From contig NZ_OZ061318.1 of assembly GCF_964063345.1 (NCBI RefSeq), forward strand, positions 2,728,001 through 2,792,000: DNA of 64,000 nt, in the 5' to 3' direction. Both the position numbers and the translations under genes were made by a program. Positions 34,521-45,092 of this stretch are shown here, one piece after another. Under the pieces are notes generated by a model. That model ran no database searches. It was not told the origin of the DNA and saw only the letters and a list, made by a program, of their open reading frames with translations. Source of the stretch: Pseudomonas lini (GTDB taxonomy: Bacteria; Pseudomonadota; Gammaproteobacteria; Pseudomonadales; Pseudomonadaceae). Numbering within the stretch: position 1 is the first letter of the stretch; each line of letters begins with the position of its first letter.

Positions 34521-35795
34521 TCAAATGCCCGTCTTGCCCACAGGTTTACGCCTCAGCCCTGACGCAACAGTGTCATTCAGCGCCGCCACCCGCCCCGCAT
34601 CCCATTCACGCTGCATATCCGCAAACAGCTCTCCATCAACACGACTCCGATTAGCCGCCAACGCTTGAGTCATCGCCTCGGCAATACGCTCAATGATCCA
34701 GGCCGGCCTGTCCACCGCGCAGTGTTTTCGACCGAACTCAATCAATTGCTGACGGTCTGGGTAGCTTTTCACTTTGTTCATCTTGATGGCCAAAGTACGG
34801 TCTACCAATGAGCGACCGGATTTGGGGTTGTAGTTTTCATAGACGGTCGTGGTCGTGACATCGAAGACCGGCGCCAATCGCACCGTTTCAAGCGCATCAG
34901 GATGAGTGTAAATCACCCCGAAATTCTTCAAGTGTGCGTCTCCGTTGCGCACCATCACCGACAGGCAGACCGAAGAGTAAAAACGCTCCAGTTCACGTAT
35001 CGGATCGCCATGTCGGCAGACCTGGCCAATCACCGCGGCAAGGGTTTCGTAGCTTTGGGAATACTTGTAGTTGTCATGGGGATCCTTGTTGAGCCCCAAA
35101 AGAACGGCCATGTCTTCAAAGCCGAGCCGATCGGAAGCGGTCAGATCGAATCGCGCCATCACAAACAGATCACCGTTTTCAGACAACCAGAACGGTGGCG
35201 TTTCCAGCCCGGCAAGACGGGCCGCTTCAAGACAGAGAAATTCATTCTGAGCCAGATGTGCGTACTCATCGGCGCCTGACTTAACAATCAGATCGGAGCT
35301 GAGCATGGTTTTTCGATTACCGGTGAGCTTATCCAGATCGGGTACCAGCACCTTGGGTTGCACACCTGAAATGCCCGACTCGAAGTAGGTATCAACGAGG
35401 AACTCGAAAACACCTTGCGAGGCATCTGCAGACAGGATTTCCTGCAGCCCGACCTGAGCACGAACGGACACGAGTGCCTCTGTTGGGTTCTGGTAAGTGA
35501 GGCGCCCGATTTGATTCCCTCCGATGACCGATAACAGGCGCATTTCATCCACCTGCATATGCTTGGCCATCCGGCGTTTGATCTGATCGGCCAGAAACCC
35601 TTCAGGCACATTCATATCGAAAATCGGATGCAGCACATTGCTCACCGAGGGCGTCGGGTCATAGGGCATGACCAGGGAGACTTCCTTTGGTGCATCGGCG
35701 GATTCATAGGAAAACGAGAACTGCGACCCCTTGGACAGCTCGCCCGAAAAGCCCTGCGGTGTCATGACATTGAGCAACTTGACCTTACTCATCAT
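34521..35795 (-). CDS. hipA: HipA-family serine/threonine kinase toxin
   Basis: A 424-residue kinase of the HipA type; E. coli HipA phosphorylates GltX and induces persistence. Landmarks are an N-terminal HipA_N domain (residues 1-110), the SGVQPK loop near residue 143 (the HipA autophosphorylation and ATP loop region), the catalytic RNGDAHLKNFG near 283 and the metal-binding LAPVFDVTTT near 307. All key residues are present, so the kinase looks active. Start is one of two adjacent ATGs (35795, 35792). It overlaps hipB by 11 bp. Confidence 0.9.
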   Translation of the reverse strand: MMSKVKLLNVMTPQGFSGELSKGSQFSFSYESADAPKEVSLVMPYDPTPSVSNVLHPIFDMNVPEGFLADQIKRRMAKHMQVDEMRLLSVIGGNQIGRLTYQNPTEALVSVRAQVGLQEILSADASQGVFEFLVDTYFESGISGVQPKVLVPDLDKLTGNRKTMLSSDLIVKSGADEYAHLAQNEFLCLEAARLAGLETPPFWLSENGDLFVMARFDLTASDRLGFEDMAVLLGLNKDPHDNYKYSQSYETLAAVIGQVCRHGDPIRELERFYSSVCLSVMVRNGDAHLKNFGVIYTHPDALETVRLAPVFDVTTTTVYENYNPKSGRSLVDRTLAIKMNKVKSYPDRQQLIEFGRKHCAVDRPAWIIERIAEAMTQALAANRSRVDGELFADMQREWDAGRVAALNDTVASGLRRKPVGKTGI

Positions 35796-36036
35796 GCTCT
35801 ACCAGATCAGCAAGGGATTTGAGGTCAATTCGGTTATCAACGATTTCAAGCGCCATACCCAGTGCCGATAGCACCCTGAACGCAGTGTAAAGCGCGACAT
35901 TTTCGCCAGACTCAAGGTCAATGATGGTTTTGCGGCTGCATTTTGCTCTGTGCGCCAGTATTGCCTGGCTATAACCTTTGGCCCGTCGTAACTGGCGGAC
36001 TCTCTCACCGAACACAGAAGGATTGTGCAAGAGCAT
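35785..36036 (-). CDS. hipB: HipB-family antitoxin
   Basis: An 83-residue Xre-type DNA-binding antitoxin with helix-turn-helix FGERVRQLRRAKGYSQAILAHRAKCSRKTIIDLESGENVALYT in residues 8-50. It is expected to neutralise HipA and repress the operon. ATG at 36036 chosen because AGGTGA lies at the right distance; a GTG at 36045 would add three residues. First gene of hipBA, overlapping hipA, so translation is coupled. Confidence 0.9.
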   Translation of the reverse strand: MLLHNPSVFGERVRQLRRAKGYSQAILAHRAKCSRKTIIDLESGENVALYTAFRVLSALGMALEIVDNRIDLKSLADLVEHDE

Positions 36037-36100
36037 GAATGTCACCTATATCGGACTTTACTAGCGGATGTTCTTATTATGTCCACTATAGGTTACATTT
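36037..36100. promoter_or_regulatory. hipBA operator, long inverted repeats
   Basis: Two 20-bp arms, GAATGTCACCTATATCGGAC (36037-36056) and GTCCACTATAGGTTACATTT (36081-36100), match at 16 of 20 positions as inverted repeats, with a 24-bp spacer. The left arm covers the hipB ribosome site. This is the layout of a HipB autorepression site. Confidence 0.75.
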
Positions 36101-36141
36101 CAAGCGCCTTATGTCAGACAGCGCCCCCATTTCCCTGCCAT

Positions 36142-36169
36142 AAAAAAACCGCCTCTCGGCGGTTTTTTT
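36142..36169 (-). terminator. Terminator after fba
   Basis: AAAAAAACCGCC-TCTC-GGCGGTTTTTTT, 25 bp past the fba stop. It is symmetric and may also insulate hipBA. Confidence 0.9.
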
Positions 36170-36193
36170 ATCAACGCAGCTTAACGCTCAGGC

Positions 36194-37258
36194 TCAATTC
36201 ACCTTAGCGTTCAACTCACCCTTCAAATACCGCTGATACATCCCTTCCAGCGAGATCGGCTTGATCTTCGAAGCATTACCCGCCGTACCGAATTGGTTAT
36301 AACGGTCAATACACACGTCACGCATGGCAGTGACGGTAGCGCCAAAGAACTTACGCGGATCGAACTCGCTAGGATTAGTAGCCATCAAACGACGCATCGC
36401 ACCAGTGGACGCCAAACGCAGGTCTGTATCAATGTTGACCTTGCGCACGCCGTGCTTGATGCCTTCGACGATTTCTTCAACCGGTACGCCGTAGGTTTCT
36501 TTGATGTCGCCGCCGTACTGGTTGATGATCGCCAGCCACTCTTGCGGAACCGAAGACGAACCGTGCATCACCAAGTGGGTGTTGGGGATGCGTTTGTGAA
36601 TTTCTTTGATGCGGTCGATCGCCAGTACGTCGCCGGTAGGTGGCTTGGTGAACTTATAGGCGCCGTGGCTGGTGCCGATGGCGATGGCCAGGGCGTCGAC
36701 CTGAGTGCGTTTGACGAAGTCAGCGGCTTCTTCCGGGTCGGTCAGCATTTGGCTGTGATCCAGAACGCCTTCGGCGCCGATGCCGTCTTCTTCACCGGCC
36801 ATGCCGGTTTCCAGCGAACCCAGGCAGCCCAGCTCGCCTTCTACCGATACGCCGCAGGCGTGAGCCATGGCTACGGTTTGTTGGGTAACGCGGACGTTGT
36901 AGTCGTAGTCGGTCGGGGTCTTGCCGTCTTCGCCGAGGGAGCCGTCCATCATTACCGAGCTGAAGCCCAGTTGGATGGAGCGCTGGCAGACGTCAGGGCT
37001 GGTGCCGTGGTCCTGGTGCATGCACACCGGGATGTGCGGGAATTCTTCGATTGCCGCCAGGATCAGGTGACGCAGGAACGGTGCACCGGCGTATTTGCGA
37101 GCACCGGCCGAAGCCTGGACGATCACCGGGGAGTCAGTCTTGTCAGCGGCTTCCATGATGGCGCGCATCTGTTCAAGGTTGTTGACGTTGAAGGCTGGAA
37201 CGCCGTAGCCGAACTCGGCTGCGTGGTCCAGCATCTGGCGCATGCTGATAAGTGCCAT
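36194..37258 (-). CDS. fba: Fructose-bisphosphate aldolase, class II
   Basis: Zinc aldolase interconverting fructose 1,6-bisphosphate with DHAP and glyceraldehyde 3-phosphate. The 354-residue length and sequence fit the Calvin-cycle subtype (Fda of P. aeruginosa, PA0555). Visible features are [13 protein letters not shown], metal ligands in [10 protein letters not shown] and VMHGSSSVP, and the phosphate-binding [11 protein letters not shown] near residue 275. In Pseudomonas the enzyme runs mainly in the gluconeogenic direction. Last in the run tktA-epd-pgk-lipoprotein-mliC-fba, but a REP pair separates it from mliC, so it may have its own promoter. Confidence 0.95.
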   Translation of the reverse strand: MALISMRQMLDHAAEFGYGVPAFNVNNLEQMRAIMEAADKTDSPVIVQASAGARKYAGAPFLRHLILAAIEEFPHIPVCMHQDHGTSPDVCQRSIQLGFSSVMMDGSLGEDGKTPTDYDYNVRVTQQTVAMAHACGVSVEGELGCLGSLETGMAGEEDGIGAEGVLDHSQMLTDPEEAADFVKRTQVDALAIAIGTSHGAYKFTKPPTGDVLAIDRIKEIHKRIPNTHLVMHGSSSVPQEWLAIINQYGGDIKETYGVPVEEIVEGIKHGVRKVNIDTDLRLASTGAMRRLMATNPSEFDPRKFFGATVTAMRDVCIDRYNQFGTAGNASKIKPISLEGMYQRYLKGELNAKVN

Positions 37259-37399
37259 TGTGTGTGTCTCTCCCGGTTGAGGGTCGTTAATCGTGCCAGC
37301 CTGCCGTAGCGGCGGCGGCTATTCAAGTTATTGCAGATCGGGGGTTGGCCCGAGCTGCGAATTCGGTACAACATAAATCCTGTCTGTGACGAAGAACCC

Positions 37400-37531
37400 T
37401 GTGGCGAGCGAGCTTGCTCGCGCTCGGCTGCGAAGCAGTCGTAAACCGTTGACGCGGTATTCTGAAATACCATGTCGACTGGCTTTGGGACCGCTTCGCG
37501 CTCCAGCGGGAGCAAGCTCCCTCGCCACAAA
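37400..37531. repeat. REP pair between mliC and fba
   Basis: GGCGAGCGAGCTTGCTCGCGCT and AGCGGGAGCAAGCTCCCTCGCC with inner CGGCTGCGAAGCAGTCG and CCGCTTCGCGCTCC arms; a mixed-type pair of about 130 bp. Confidence 0.88.
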
Positions 37532-37549
37532 AGCCTGCGATCGGCGTTG

Positions 37550-37882
37550 CTACTGCGCTTTACAACCGCGGCCGATCAAATCATTGGTGGCGACCCAGTA
37601 CACCAGGCCTTCCTCACCTTTTACGTGAAACGCCAGCATGTCGTTGCTGTACAGCGAACCTTCGGCGCCCGGCTCAAGCTTCAAGCGGTAGACCTGATCG
37701 GCACCGCCCAGGCGAACGTCGACTTCCTTGCGGCTGACGTCAGTGTAGCGCCAGAGCACTTTGGCCTGGCTGTCGCAGGCCCAGGTGGTCCAACTGTCCG
37801 CAGGCTCGGCAGTGTTGAACAGGTTCAGATTGGCGCAACCTGCCAGCAATGCCAGTGCCGCAACGGCGATAAAGCGTTTCAT
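37550..37882 (-). CDS. MliC-family lysozyme-inhibitor lipoprotein
   Basis: A 110-residue lipoprotein with signal and lipobox ALALLAGC (Cys near residue 16). The mature part has WTTWACDSQAKVLWRYTD ... VYRLKLEPGAEGSLYSND, consistent with the MliC/PliC fold (inhibitor of c-type lysozymes), ending NDLIGRGCK. Paired cysteines WAC and GRGC could form the family disulfide. GAGGAA before the ATG supports the start at 37882. It lies 57 bp downstream of the next small lipoprotein gene on the same strand. Confidence 0.75.
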   Translation of the reverse strand: MKRFIAVAALALLAGCANLNLFNTAEPADSWTTWACDSQAKVLWRYTDVSRKEVDVRLGGADQVYRLKLEPGAEGSLYSNDMLAFHVKGEEGLVYWVATNDLIGRGCKAQ

Positions 37883-37938
37883 CCGTGTTCCTCGGCTGAC
37901 GGCGCACGCCGCCCGCCTTGAGTAAAGAGTCAGACCCT

Positions 37939-38160
37939 TCAAGGACAACCATGTTCCTTGGCAGGGGCCTGTGTCTCGTATTTGTCCAGGCCATCGGGCC
38001 CGGATCGCTTGTTGATCACCGGGTTGGTTTCCGCTTGCCAGTCGGCCTGGTAGCAGCCTTTTTCCTGTGTTTGCGGCGCGGGTTCCGGCGTGGCTTTCGG
38101 GTTACTCCCGCAAGCCGCCAGCATACCCGCGGCGATCAACAACATTAGGGTCCTGACCAT
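37939..38160 (-). CDS. Small hypothetical lipoprotein
   Basis: A 73-residue product with a clear lipoprotein signal (MLLIAAGMLAACG, Cys near residue 17) and a short proline/glutamine-rich tether. The mature part of about 55 residues contains GCYQADWQAETNPVINKRSGPDGLDKYETQ. AAAGGAG is well placed for the ATG at 38160. Function unknown; conserved placement between pgk and fba is expected from related genomes but was not checked. Likely co-transcribed with pgk (34-bp gap). Confidence 0.75.
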   Translation of the reverse strand: MVRTLMLLIAAGMLAACGSNPKATPEPAPQTQEKGCYQADWQAETNPVINKRSGPDGLDKYETQAPAKEHGCP

Positions 38161-38194
38161 GTGAACACTCCTTTGCCTGGTCAAATGCGCGGCC

Positions 38195-39358
38195 TCAGGC
38201 CTTGGCCCGGCTTTCCAGGACTTCAACGGCCGGCAGGACTTTGCCTTCGACGAATTCGAGGAACGCGCCGCCGCCGGTAGAAATGTAGGAGATTTGCTCG
38301 GCAACGCCATATTTATCGATGGCCGCCAGGGTGTCGCCGCCGCCAGCGATGGAGAACGCCGAGCTTTCGGCGATGGCCTGGGCCAGCACCTTGGTGCCGT
38401 TACCGAACTGGTCGAATTCGAACACGCCCACCGGGCCGTTCCACAGAATGGTCTTGGACGACTTCAGCAGCTCGGCGAAATTCGCCGCGGTCTGTGGGCC
38501 GATGTCCAGGATCATGTCGTCTGCCGCCACGTCGGCAATCAGCTTGACGGTCGCGGTCGCGCTTTCAGCGAATTCCTTGGCAACCACCACGTCCACTGGC
38601 AATGGCACGCTGACTTTGGCGGCGATTTCACGAGCGGTGTCCAGCAGGTCCGGCTCGTACAGCGATTTGCCGACCGGGTGACCGGCAGCGGCCAGGAAGG
38701 TGTTGGCGATGCCGCCACCGACGATCAGCTGATTGCAGATCTGGCTCAGACTGTTCAGCACGTCCAGTTTGGTCGACACTTTGGAGCCGGCAACGATAGC
38801 GGCCATCGGCTGCGCCGGGGCGCCCAGGGCTTTGCCCAGTGCGTCCAGTTCGGCGGCCAGCAATGGACCAGCGGCAGCGACTTTGGCGAACTTGGCCACG
38901 CCATGGGTCGAACCCTCGGCGCGGTGAGCGGTGCCGAAGGCGTCCATCACAAACACGTCGCACAGGGCAGCGTATTGCTTGGCCAGTTCGTCAGCGTTCT
39001 TTTTCTCGCCTTTGTTGAAGCGCACGTTTTCGAACAGCACGATGTCGCCGGCTTTCACGTCGACGCCGCCCAGGTAATCGGACACCAGCGGCACTTCGCG
39101 GCCCAGCGCCTTGCTCAAGTAGTCAGCGACTGGCTTGAGGCTGTTCTCGGCCGAGAACTCGCCTTCGGTCGGACGGCCAAGGTGCGAGCAGACCATCACG
39201 GCCGCGCCTTTTTCCAGGGCCAGCTTGATGGTCGGCAGCGAAGCCAGGATTCGCGCATCGCTGGTGACAACTCCGTCCTTGACTGGGACGTTGAGGTCTT
39301 CGCGGATCAGTACGCGCTTACCTTGCAGATCGAGGTCGGTCATCTTCAACACGGTCAT
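38195..39358 (-). CDS. pgk: Phosphoglycerate kinase
   Basis: Transfers phosphate between 1,3-bisphosphoglycerate and ADP. The 387-residue product has the N-terminal [15 protein letters not shown] signature, [10 protein letters not shown], and the nucleotide-site [13 protein letters not shown] ... [14 protein letters not shown] near the C-terminus. The ATG at 39358 gives [16 protein letters not shown] with AGGA upstream; an in-frame ATG three codons earlier is an alternative. It follows epd by 25 bp. Confidence 0.95.
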   Translation of the reverse strand: MTVLKMTDLDLQGKRVLIREDLNVPVKDGVVTSDARILASLPTIKLALEKGAAVMVCSHLGRPTEGEFSAENSLKPVADYLSKALGREVPLVSDYLGGVDVKAGDIVLFENVRFNKGEKKNADELAKQYAALCDVFVMDAFGTAHRAEGSTHGVAKFAKVAAAGPLLAAELDALGKALGAPAQPMAAIVAGSKVSTKLDVLNSLSQICNQLIVGGGIANTFLAAAGHPVGKSLYEPDLLDTAREIAAKVSVPLPVDVVVAKEFAESATATVKLIADVAADDMILDIGPQTAANFAELLKSSKTILWNGPVGVFEFDQFGNGTKVLAQAIAESSAFSIAGGGDTLAAIDKYGVAEQISYISTGGGAFLEFVEGKVLPAVEVLESRAKA

Positions 39359-39383
39359 GGGTCGCATTTCCTGGATAGCTGTT

Positions 39384-40445
39384 TTAGAGAGCAGGTTTTG
39401 GTTGGGGTGCAGCTGTTTGCAAATAGTGTTCTGCAACGTCCAGCATTCGATTGGCAAAACCCCATTCGTTGTCGAACCAGGCCAGGATGTTCACCAGCCG
39501 TGGGCCGGAAACGCGGGTCTGACTGGCATCGACGATGGCCGAATGTGGGTCATGATTGAAATCACAACTGGCGTGAGGCAACTCGGTGTAGGCCAGAAGG
39601 CCCTTGAGCGGGCCATGGGTGGCGGCCTCGCGCAGAATCCGGTTGACCTCGGTGGCGTCGGTATCACTTACGGTCTGCATCGTAATGTCGAGGCAGGACA
39701 CGTTAACCGTCGGCACCCGCACGGCTTTGGCCTGAATTCGCCCGGCAAGTTCCGGCAACAGGCGTTCGATGCCTCGCGCCAGACCAGTGGACACCGGAAT
39801 CACCGACTGGAACGCTGACCGGGTGCGGCGCAGGTCTTCGTGGTGATAGGCGTCAATCACCGGCTGATCGTTCATGGCCGAGTGGATGGTGGTGATCGAC
39901 ACGTATTCCAGACCAATGGCCTGATTCAGCAGGCGCAACAGCGGCACGCCGCAGTTGGTGGTGCAGGAGGCGTTGGACACCAGCAGCTCGTCGCCGGTCA
40001 GGCAATCCTGGTTCACGCCGTAGACGATGGTGGCGTCAACATCCGCCTCGCTGGCCATCGGCTGGGAAAACAGCACCCGGGGCGCACCGGCGTCGAGAAA
40101 ACGCTGGCCATCCTGACGGGTGTGGTAAGCACCGGAGCATTCCAGCACCAGATCGACGCCCAGTGACGCCCAATCGATGCCTTCGGGGGTGGCACTGCGC
40201 AGGACCTTCACGCAGTCGCCATTAATATGCAGACAATCGCCATCGACCTTCACTTCGCCGGGAAACCGTCCGTGTGTAGAGTCGAAGCGTGTCAGGTATT
40301 CGATGCTGGCCATGTCGGCCAGATCGTTGATCGCGACAATTTCAAACCCGGCCGTCGAGCCTCGCTCAAACAACGCACGCAAGACGCAACGACCAATCCG
40401 GCCGTAGCCGTTGAGTGCAACTTTGTAAGGACGCGGTTGAGGCAT
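39384..40445 (-). CDS. epd: Erythrose-4-phosphate dehydrogenase
   Basis: GAPDH-like enzyme oxidising erythrose 4-phosphate to 4-phosphoerythronate for pyridoxal phosphate synthesis. The 353-residue product has the NAD fold [19 protein letters not shown] and the active-site [16 protein letters not shown] near residue 157. The choice of Epd over GAPDH rests on the tktA-epd-pgk-fba neighbourhood and on [21 protein letters not shown], which is typical of Epd/GapB proteins. A GAPDH function cannot be excluded without assay. Confidence 0.88.
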   Translation of the reverse strand: MPQPRPYKVALNGYGRIGRCVLRALFERGSTAGFEIVAINDLADMASIEYLTRFDSTHGRFPGEVKVDGDCLHINGDCVKVLRSATPEGIDWASLGVDLVLECSGAYHTRQDGQRFLDAGAPRVLFSQPMASEADVDATIVYGVNQDCLTGDELLVSNASCTTNCGVPLLRLLNQAIGLEYVSITTIHSAMNDQPVIDAYHHEDLRRTRSAFQSVIPVSTGLARGIERLLPELAGRIQAKAVRVPTVNVSCLDITMQTVSDTDATEVNRILREAATHGPLKGLLAYTELPHASCDFNHDPHSAIVDASQTRVSGPRLVNILAWFDNEWGFANRMLDVAEHYLQTAAPQPKPAL

Positions 40446-40499
40446 GGGGTTCTCGATTACCGTGGTGAATCCGTTATTGCAGTGTGGCCTGACCGACCG

Positions 40500-40569
40500 C
40501 TATCGCGGGCAAGCCCGCACCCACAGGACCGATGGAGATCCTTGTGGGAGCGGGCTTGCCCGCGATGGC
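40500..40569. repeat. Compact REP pair between tktA and epd
   Basis: CTATCGCGGGCAAGCCCGC and GCGGGCTTGCCCGCGATGGC, separated by about 30 bp, inside the tktA-epd spacer. Confidence 0.9.
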
Positions 40570-40596
40570 GTCAGATCAGACGACACACTTTCTGGA

Positions 40597-42594
40597 TCAG
40601 TCTTCCAGCAGCTCTTCAGCCTGACCCAAGATGTTTTCCAGGGTGAAGCCGAACTCTTCGAACAAGGCAGGCGCAGGCGCCGACTCGCCGTAGGTGGTCA
40701 TGCCGATTACGCGGCCTTCCAGGCCCACGTACTTGTACCAGTAGTCCGCGTGGGCGGCCTCGATGGCGATACGGGCGCTGACCTGCAACGGCAGAACCGC
40801 TTGCTTGTAGCCGGCGTCCTGGGCTTCGAAGACGCTGGTGCACGGCATCGAAACAACACGCACCTTGCGGCCTTGCTCGGTCAGTTTGTCGAAGGCTTGA
40901 ACGGCCAGGCCGACTTCCGAACCGGTGGCGATCAGGATCAGCTCAGGCTCGCCTGCGCAGTCTTTCAGCACGTAACCGCCACGCGCGATCTCTTCGATCT
41001 GGATCGCATTGCGGGTCTGGTGCTGCAGGTTCTGACGGGAGAAGATCAGTGCCGACGGACCGTCGTCACGCTCCAGAGCAGATTTCCAGGCCACCGCCGA
41101 TTCAACGGCATCGGCTGGACGCCAAGTGTCGAGGTTCGGCGTGCAGCGCAGGCTGGCCAGCTGCTCGATCGGCTGGTGAGTCGGGCCGTCTTCGCCCAGA
41201 CCGATGGAGTCGTGGGTGAACACATAGATGATGCGTTTCTTCATCAGCGCCGACATGCGCACTGCGTTGCGGGCGTATTCCATGAACATCAGGAAGGTCG
41301 CGCCGTAAGGCACCAGGCCGCCGTGCAGGGCGACGCCGTTCATGATCGCGCTCATGCCGAACTCGCGAACGCCGTAGTACATGTAGTTGCCGCTAGCGTC
41401 TTCGGCGGTGACGCCTTTGCAACCTTTCCACAGGGTCAGGTTGGAGCCTGCCAGGTCAGCCGAACCGCCGAGCAGTTCCGGCAGCAGCGGGCCGAACGCA
41501 TTCAGGGCGTTCTGGCTGGCTTTACGGCTGGCGATGGTTTCGCCCTTGGCCGCGACTTCAGCGATATACGCCGAGGCTTTTTCAGCGAAGTCAGTTGGCA
41601 GATCACCGCTCAGACGACGAACCAGTTCGTTGGCCAGCTCCGGGAAAGCAGCGGAGTAAGCAGCGAAACGCTGATCCCACTCGGCTTCGGCAGCGCGACC
41701 GGATTCCTTGGCATCCCATTCGGCATAGATGTTGGCCGGAATTTCGAACGGGCCGTGGTTCCACTTCAGTGCTTCACGGGTCAGAGCGATTTCCGCGTCA
41801 CCCAATGGGGCGCCGTGGCAGTCTTCCTTGCCTTGCTTGTTCGGCGAACCGAAACCGATAGTGGTTTTGCAGCAGATCAGCGTCGGTTGCTCGCTTTTGC
41901 GCGCTGTTTCGATGGCGATCTTGATTTCTTCCGGGTCGTGACCGTCAACGTTGCGGATCACTTGCCAGTTGTAGGACTCGAAACGCTTCGGCGTGTCGTC
42001 GGTGAACCAGCCTTCGACTTCGCCGTCGATGGAGATGCCGTTGTCATCGTAGAAGGCGATCAGTTTGCCCAGGCCCAAGGTACCGGCCAGGGAGCTGACT
42101 TCGTGGGAAATGCCTTCCATCATGCAGCCATCACCCAGGAACACGTAGGTGTGGTGATCGACGACGTTATGGCCAGGACGGTTGAACTGCGCCGCCAGGA
42201 CTTTTTCTGCCAGGGCGAAACCCACGGCGTTGGCCAGGCCTTGGCCCAGTGGACCGGTGGTGGTTTCAACGCCCGGGGTGTAGCCGAATTCCGGGTGACC
42301 CGGAGTGCGGCTGTGCAACTGGCGGAAGCTTTTCAGGTCATCGATCGACAGGTCGTAGCCGGTCAGGTGCAGCAGCGAGTAGATCAGCATCGAACCGTGA
42401 CCGTTGGACAGCACGAAGCGGTCACGGTCGGCGAACGATGGATTGCTCGGGTTGTGCTTCAGGTAGTCACGCCAAAGTACTTCGGCGATATCCGCCATAC
42501 CCATAGGGGCACCGGGATGGCCGCTGTTGGCTTTTTGCACGGCATCCATGCTGAGGGCACGAATGGCGTTGGCACGCTCACGACGGCTGGGCAT
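40597..42594 (-). CDS. tktA: Transketolase
   Basis: Thiamine-diphosphate enzyme of the pentose phosphate pathway. The 665-residue product has [19 protein letters not shown] near residue 25, the ThDP motif [18 protein letters not shown](T) near 155, the transketolase signature [19 protein letters not shown] near 470, and a C-terminal domain. AGGAGA before the ATG at 42594 sets the start. Divergent from the ArsR-type regulator gene; that gap contains a 30-bp operator. Confidence 0.95.
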   Translation of the reverse strand: MPSRRERANAIRALSMDAVQKANSGHPGAPMGMADIAEVLWRDYLKHNPSNPSFADRDRFVLSNGHGSMLIYSLLHLTGYDLSIDDLKSFRQLHSRTPGHPEFGYTPGVETTTGPLGQGLANAVGFALAEKVLAAQFNRPGHNVVDHHTYVFLGDGCMMEGISHEVSSLAGTLGLGKLIAFYDDNGISIDGEVEGWFTDDTPKRFESYNWQVIRNVDGHDPEEIKIAIETARKSEQPTLICCKTTIGFGSPNKQGKEDCHGAPLGDAEIALTREALKWNHGPFEIPANIYAEWDAKESGRAAEAEWDQRFAAYSAAFPELANELVRRLSGDLPTDFAEKASAYIAEVAAKGETIASRKASQNALNAFGPLLPELLGGSADLAGSNLTLWKGCKGVTAEDASGNYMYYGVREFGMSAIMNGVALHGGLVPYGATFLMFMEYARNAVRMSALMKKRIIYVFTHDSIGLGEDGPTHQPIEQLASLRCTPNLDTWRPADAVESAVAWKSALERDDGPSALIFSRQNLQHQTRNAIQIEEIARGGYVLKDCAGEPELILIATGSEVGLAVQAFDKLTEQGRKVRVVSMPCTSVFEAQDAGYKQAVLPLQVSARIAIEAAHADYWYKYVGLEGRVIGMTTYGESAPAPALFEEFGFTLENILGQAEELLED

Positions 42595-42799
42595 CGCTGT
42601 TCTCCTGCGGATATTGAATCGAGAGTGAATAAAACGAAACGGAAAAAAGGCGAGCATTTTCCCTCACCGACCGCCCTCGGGGCAATGACAGATAGTCATC
42701 CGAAGACGTTTTTCCAATCGATAACGACGTATTCGACGGGTGAAACCTTTCCGCCGTTCACTTGCTGACTGAACCTAACGCTGAGAAGTGCCATCCATC

Positions 42800-42829
42800 G
42801 AGCAATATCAAAACTTTTTGATATTGCTC
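42800..42829. promoter_or_regulatory. 30-bp palindromic operator
   Basis: GAGCAATATCAAA-ACTT-TTTGATATTGCTC: perfect 13-bp arms with a 4-bp centre, 38 bp before the ArsR-methyltransferase start. It probably overlaps that promoter and is the likely autoregulatory site. tktA starts 206 bp away on the other side. Confidence 0.8.
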
Positions 42830-42867
42830 TTGCGATGATTTCTGAGCGTCACTAGACTGCTGGCCTT

Positions 42868-43863
42868 ATGAATTTACGCGTGCCTTCCATTCGACATGAC
42901 GATTGCGATGAGCTGGCGGCCCTGTGCAAGGCCGGCGGCGATCCTCTGCGGCTGAATGTATTGCGTGCGCTGGCCAACGACTCGTTCGGCGTACTGGAAC
43001 TGGCGCAGATCTTCGGCATCGGTCAGTCGGGCATGAGTCATCACCTCAAGGTTTTGGCCCAGGCCGATCTGGTGGCGACCCGTCGTGAAGGCAATGCGAT
43101 TTTCTACCGTCGCGCCCTGCCCCACACCGATCTGCTGGGCGGCAAGCTGCATACCGCGCTGCTGGAAGAAGTGGATAACCTGACCCTGCCGACTGACGTT
43201 CAGTCGCGGATCGGTCAGGTCCACGGGCAACGAGCGGCCGCCAGCCAGGACTTTTTCTCACGGGTGGCGGAGAAGTTTCGCGCCCAGCAAGACTTGATCG
43301 CCGGCCTGCCGCAATACCGCGAAAGCGTGGTGGCACTGCTCGACAAGCTGAGTTTCGGCCCTGGCGCCACAGCCATCGAAGTGGGCCCTGGCGATGGCGG
43401 TTTTCTGCCGGAGCTGGCGCGTCGTTTCGCTCAAGTCACGGCGCTGGACAACAGCCCGGCGATGCTCGATCTGGCTCGTCAGGTCTGTGAACGTGAAACG
43501 CTGGCTAACGTCAGCCTGCAATTGGCCGATGCATTGAACGGTGTAAGCCTCAAGGCTGATTGCGTTGTACTGAACATGGTACTGCACCATTTCGCCGCGC
43601 CGGCCGAAGCACTCAAGCACATGGCCGACTTGCTGCAACCGGGCGGTAGCCTGCTCGTGACAGAGTTATGTAGCCACAACCAGAGTTGGGCCAGGGAGGC
43701 CTGCGGTGATCTCTGGTTGGGGTTTGAACAGGACGATCTGGCCCGTTGGGCCACCGCTGCGGGACTCGTTCCCGGGGAAAGCCTCTATGTAGGCTTACGT
43801 AATGGTTTCCAGATTCAGGTCCGCCATTTTCAGCGACCGGCTGGCGACACTCACCATCGGTAA
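42868..43863 (+). CDS. ArsR-family regulator fused to a SAM-methyltransferase domain (SahR-like)
   Basis: A 331-residue fusion. Residues 10-90 form an ArsR winged helix (GDPLRLNVLRALANDSFGVLELAQIFGIGQSGMSHHLKVL); residues 150-320 form a class I methyltransferase fold (AIEVGPGDGGFLPELARRFAQVTALDNSPAMLDLAR). This layout is that of SahR, a regulator of SAM-cycle genes that senses S-adenosylhomocysteine in other proteobacteria. The orthologous position in P. aeruginosa is PA0547. It has no CxC metal site in the helix, so metal sensing is unlikely. metK follows after 18 bp. The SahR role is inferred. Confidence 0.82.
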   Translation: MNLRVPSIRHDDCDELAALCKAGGDPLRLNVLRALANDSFGVLELAQIFGIGQSGMSHHLKVLAQADLVATRREGNAIFYRRALPHTDLLGGKLHTALLEEVDNLTLPTDVQSRIGQVHGQRAAASQDFFSRVAEKFRAQQDLIAGLPQYRESVVALLDKLSFGPGATAIEVGPGDGGFLPELARRFAQVTALDNSPAMLDLARQVCERETLANVSLQLADALNGVSLKADCVVLNMVLHHFAAPAEALKHMADLLQPGGSLLVTELCSHNQSWAREACGDLWLGFEQDDLARWATAAGLVPGESLYVGLRNGFQIQVRHFQRPAGDTHHR

Positions 43864-43881
43864 ATTCAGGAAAAAATCGAG

Positions 43882-45072
43882 ATGAGCGAATACTCCCTCT
43901 TCACCTCCGAGTCCGTGTCCGAAGGGCATCCGGACAAAATCGCCGACCAGATTTCCGATGCGGTGCTGGACGCCATCATTGCTGAAGACAAGTTCGCCCG
44001 CGTGGCGTGCGAGACTCTGGTGAAAACCGGCGTGGCAATCATCGCAGGTGAAGTCACCACGTCGGCCTGGGTCGATCTGGAAGACATCGTCCGTAACGTG
44101 ATTCTCGACATCGGCTACAACAGCTCCAATGTCGGCTTCGACGGTGCAACTTGCGGCGTGATGAACATCATCGGCAAGCAGTCCCCTGACATCAATCAGG
44201 GCGTCGACCGTGCCAAGCCTGAAGACCAGGGCGCCGGCGACCAGGGCCTGATGTTCGGCTACGCCAGCAACGAAACCGACGTGCTGATGCCAGCACCGAT
44301 CACCTTCTCGCACCAGTTGGTTCAACGTCAGGCTGAAGCCCGTAAATCCGGCCTGCTGCCTTGGCTGCGCCCGGACGCCAAGTCGCAAGTGACTTGCCGC
44401 TACGAAGGCGGCAAGGTTGTCGGTATCGACGCCGTTGTACTGTCGACCCAGCACAACCCCGAAGTGTCCTACAAAGACCTGCGCGAAGGCGTGATGGAAC
44501 TGATCGTCAAGCACGTACTGCCTGCCGAACTGCTGACCAAGGACACCCAGTTCCATATCAACCCGACTGGCCAATTCATCATCGGTGGCCCGGTTGGCGA
44601 CTGCGGCCTGACCGGTCGCAAGATCATCGTCGACAGCTACGGCGGCATGGCCCGTCACGGCGGTGGCGCGTTCTCCGGCAAGGATCCATCGAAGGTTGAC
44701 CGTTCGGCGGCCTACGCCGGTCGTTACGTGGCCAAGAACATCGTCGCGGCCGGCCTGGCCGAGCGTTGTGAGATTCAGGTTTCCTACGCGATCGGTGTTG
44801 CTCAGCCTACGTCGATTTCGTTGAACACCTTCGGCACCGGCAAAATCAGCGACGACAAGATCGTCAAACTGGTTCGCGAAGTGTTCGACCTGCGTCCATA
44901 CGCAATCACCACCATGCTCGACCTGCTGCACCCGATGTACCAGGAAACCGCTGCGTACGGCCACTTCGGTCGCACTCCGGCAACCAAGACTGTGGGCGAA
45001 GATACTTTCACCACCTTCACCTGGGAAAAAACCGACCGCGCCGACGACCTGCGTGTCGCGGCCGGCCTGTAA
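43882..45072 (+). CDS. metK: S-adenosylmethionine synthase
   Basis: Makes SAM from methionine and ATP. The 396-residue product has [24 protein letters not shown] at the N-terminus, the methionine-loop [16 protein letters not shown] near residue 115 and the phosphate loop [23 protein letters not shown] near 258. AGGA precedes the ATG. Directly downstream of the ArsR-methyltransferase gene (18 bp), so probably co-transcribed and under the 30-bp operator. Confidence 0.97.
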   Translation: MSEYSLFTSESVSEGHPDKIADQISDAVLDAIIAEDKFARVACETLVKTGVAIIAGEVTTSAWVDLEDIVRNVILDIGYNSSNVGFDGATCGVMNIIGKQSPDINQGVDRAKPEDQGAGDQGLMFGYASNETDVLMPAPITFSHQLVQRQAEARKSGLLPWLRPDAKSQVTCRYEGGKVVGIDAVVLSTQHNPEVSYKDLREGVMELIVKHVLPAELLTKDTQFHINPTGQFIIGGPVGDCGLTGRKIIVDSYGGMARHGGGAFSGKDPSKVDRSAAYAGRYVAKNIVAAGLAERCEIQVSYAIGVAQPTSISLNTFGTGKISDDKIVKLVREVFDLRPYAITTMLDLLHPMYQETAAYGHFGRTPATKTVGEDTFTTFTWEKTDRADDLRVAAGL

Positions 45073-45092
45073 GACTTCCCCGGCGGTACCCA

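Noticed and set aside
40444..42768. A 774-codon open frame opposite tktA
   Set aside because: Antisense shadow; transketolase is complete on the minus strand with a ribosome site.
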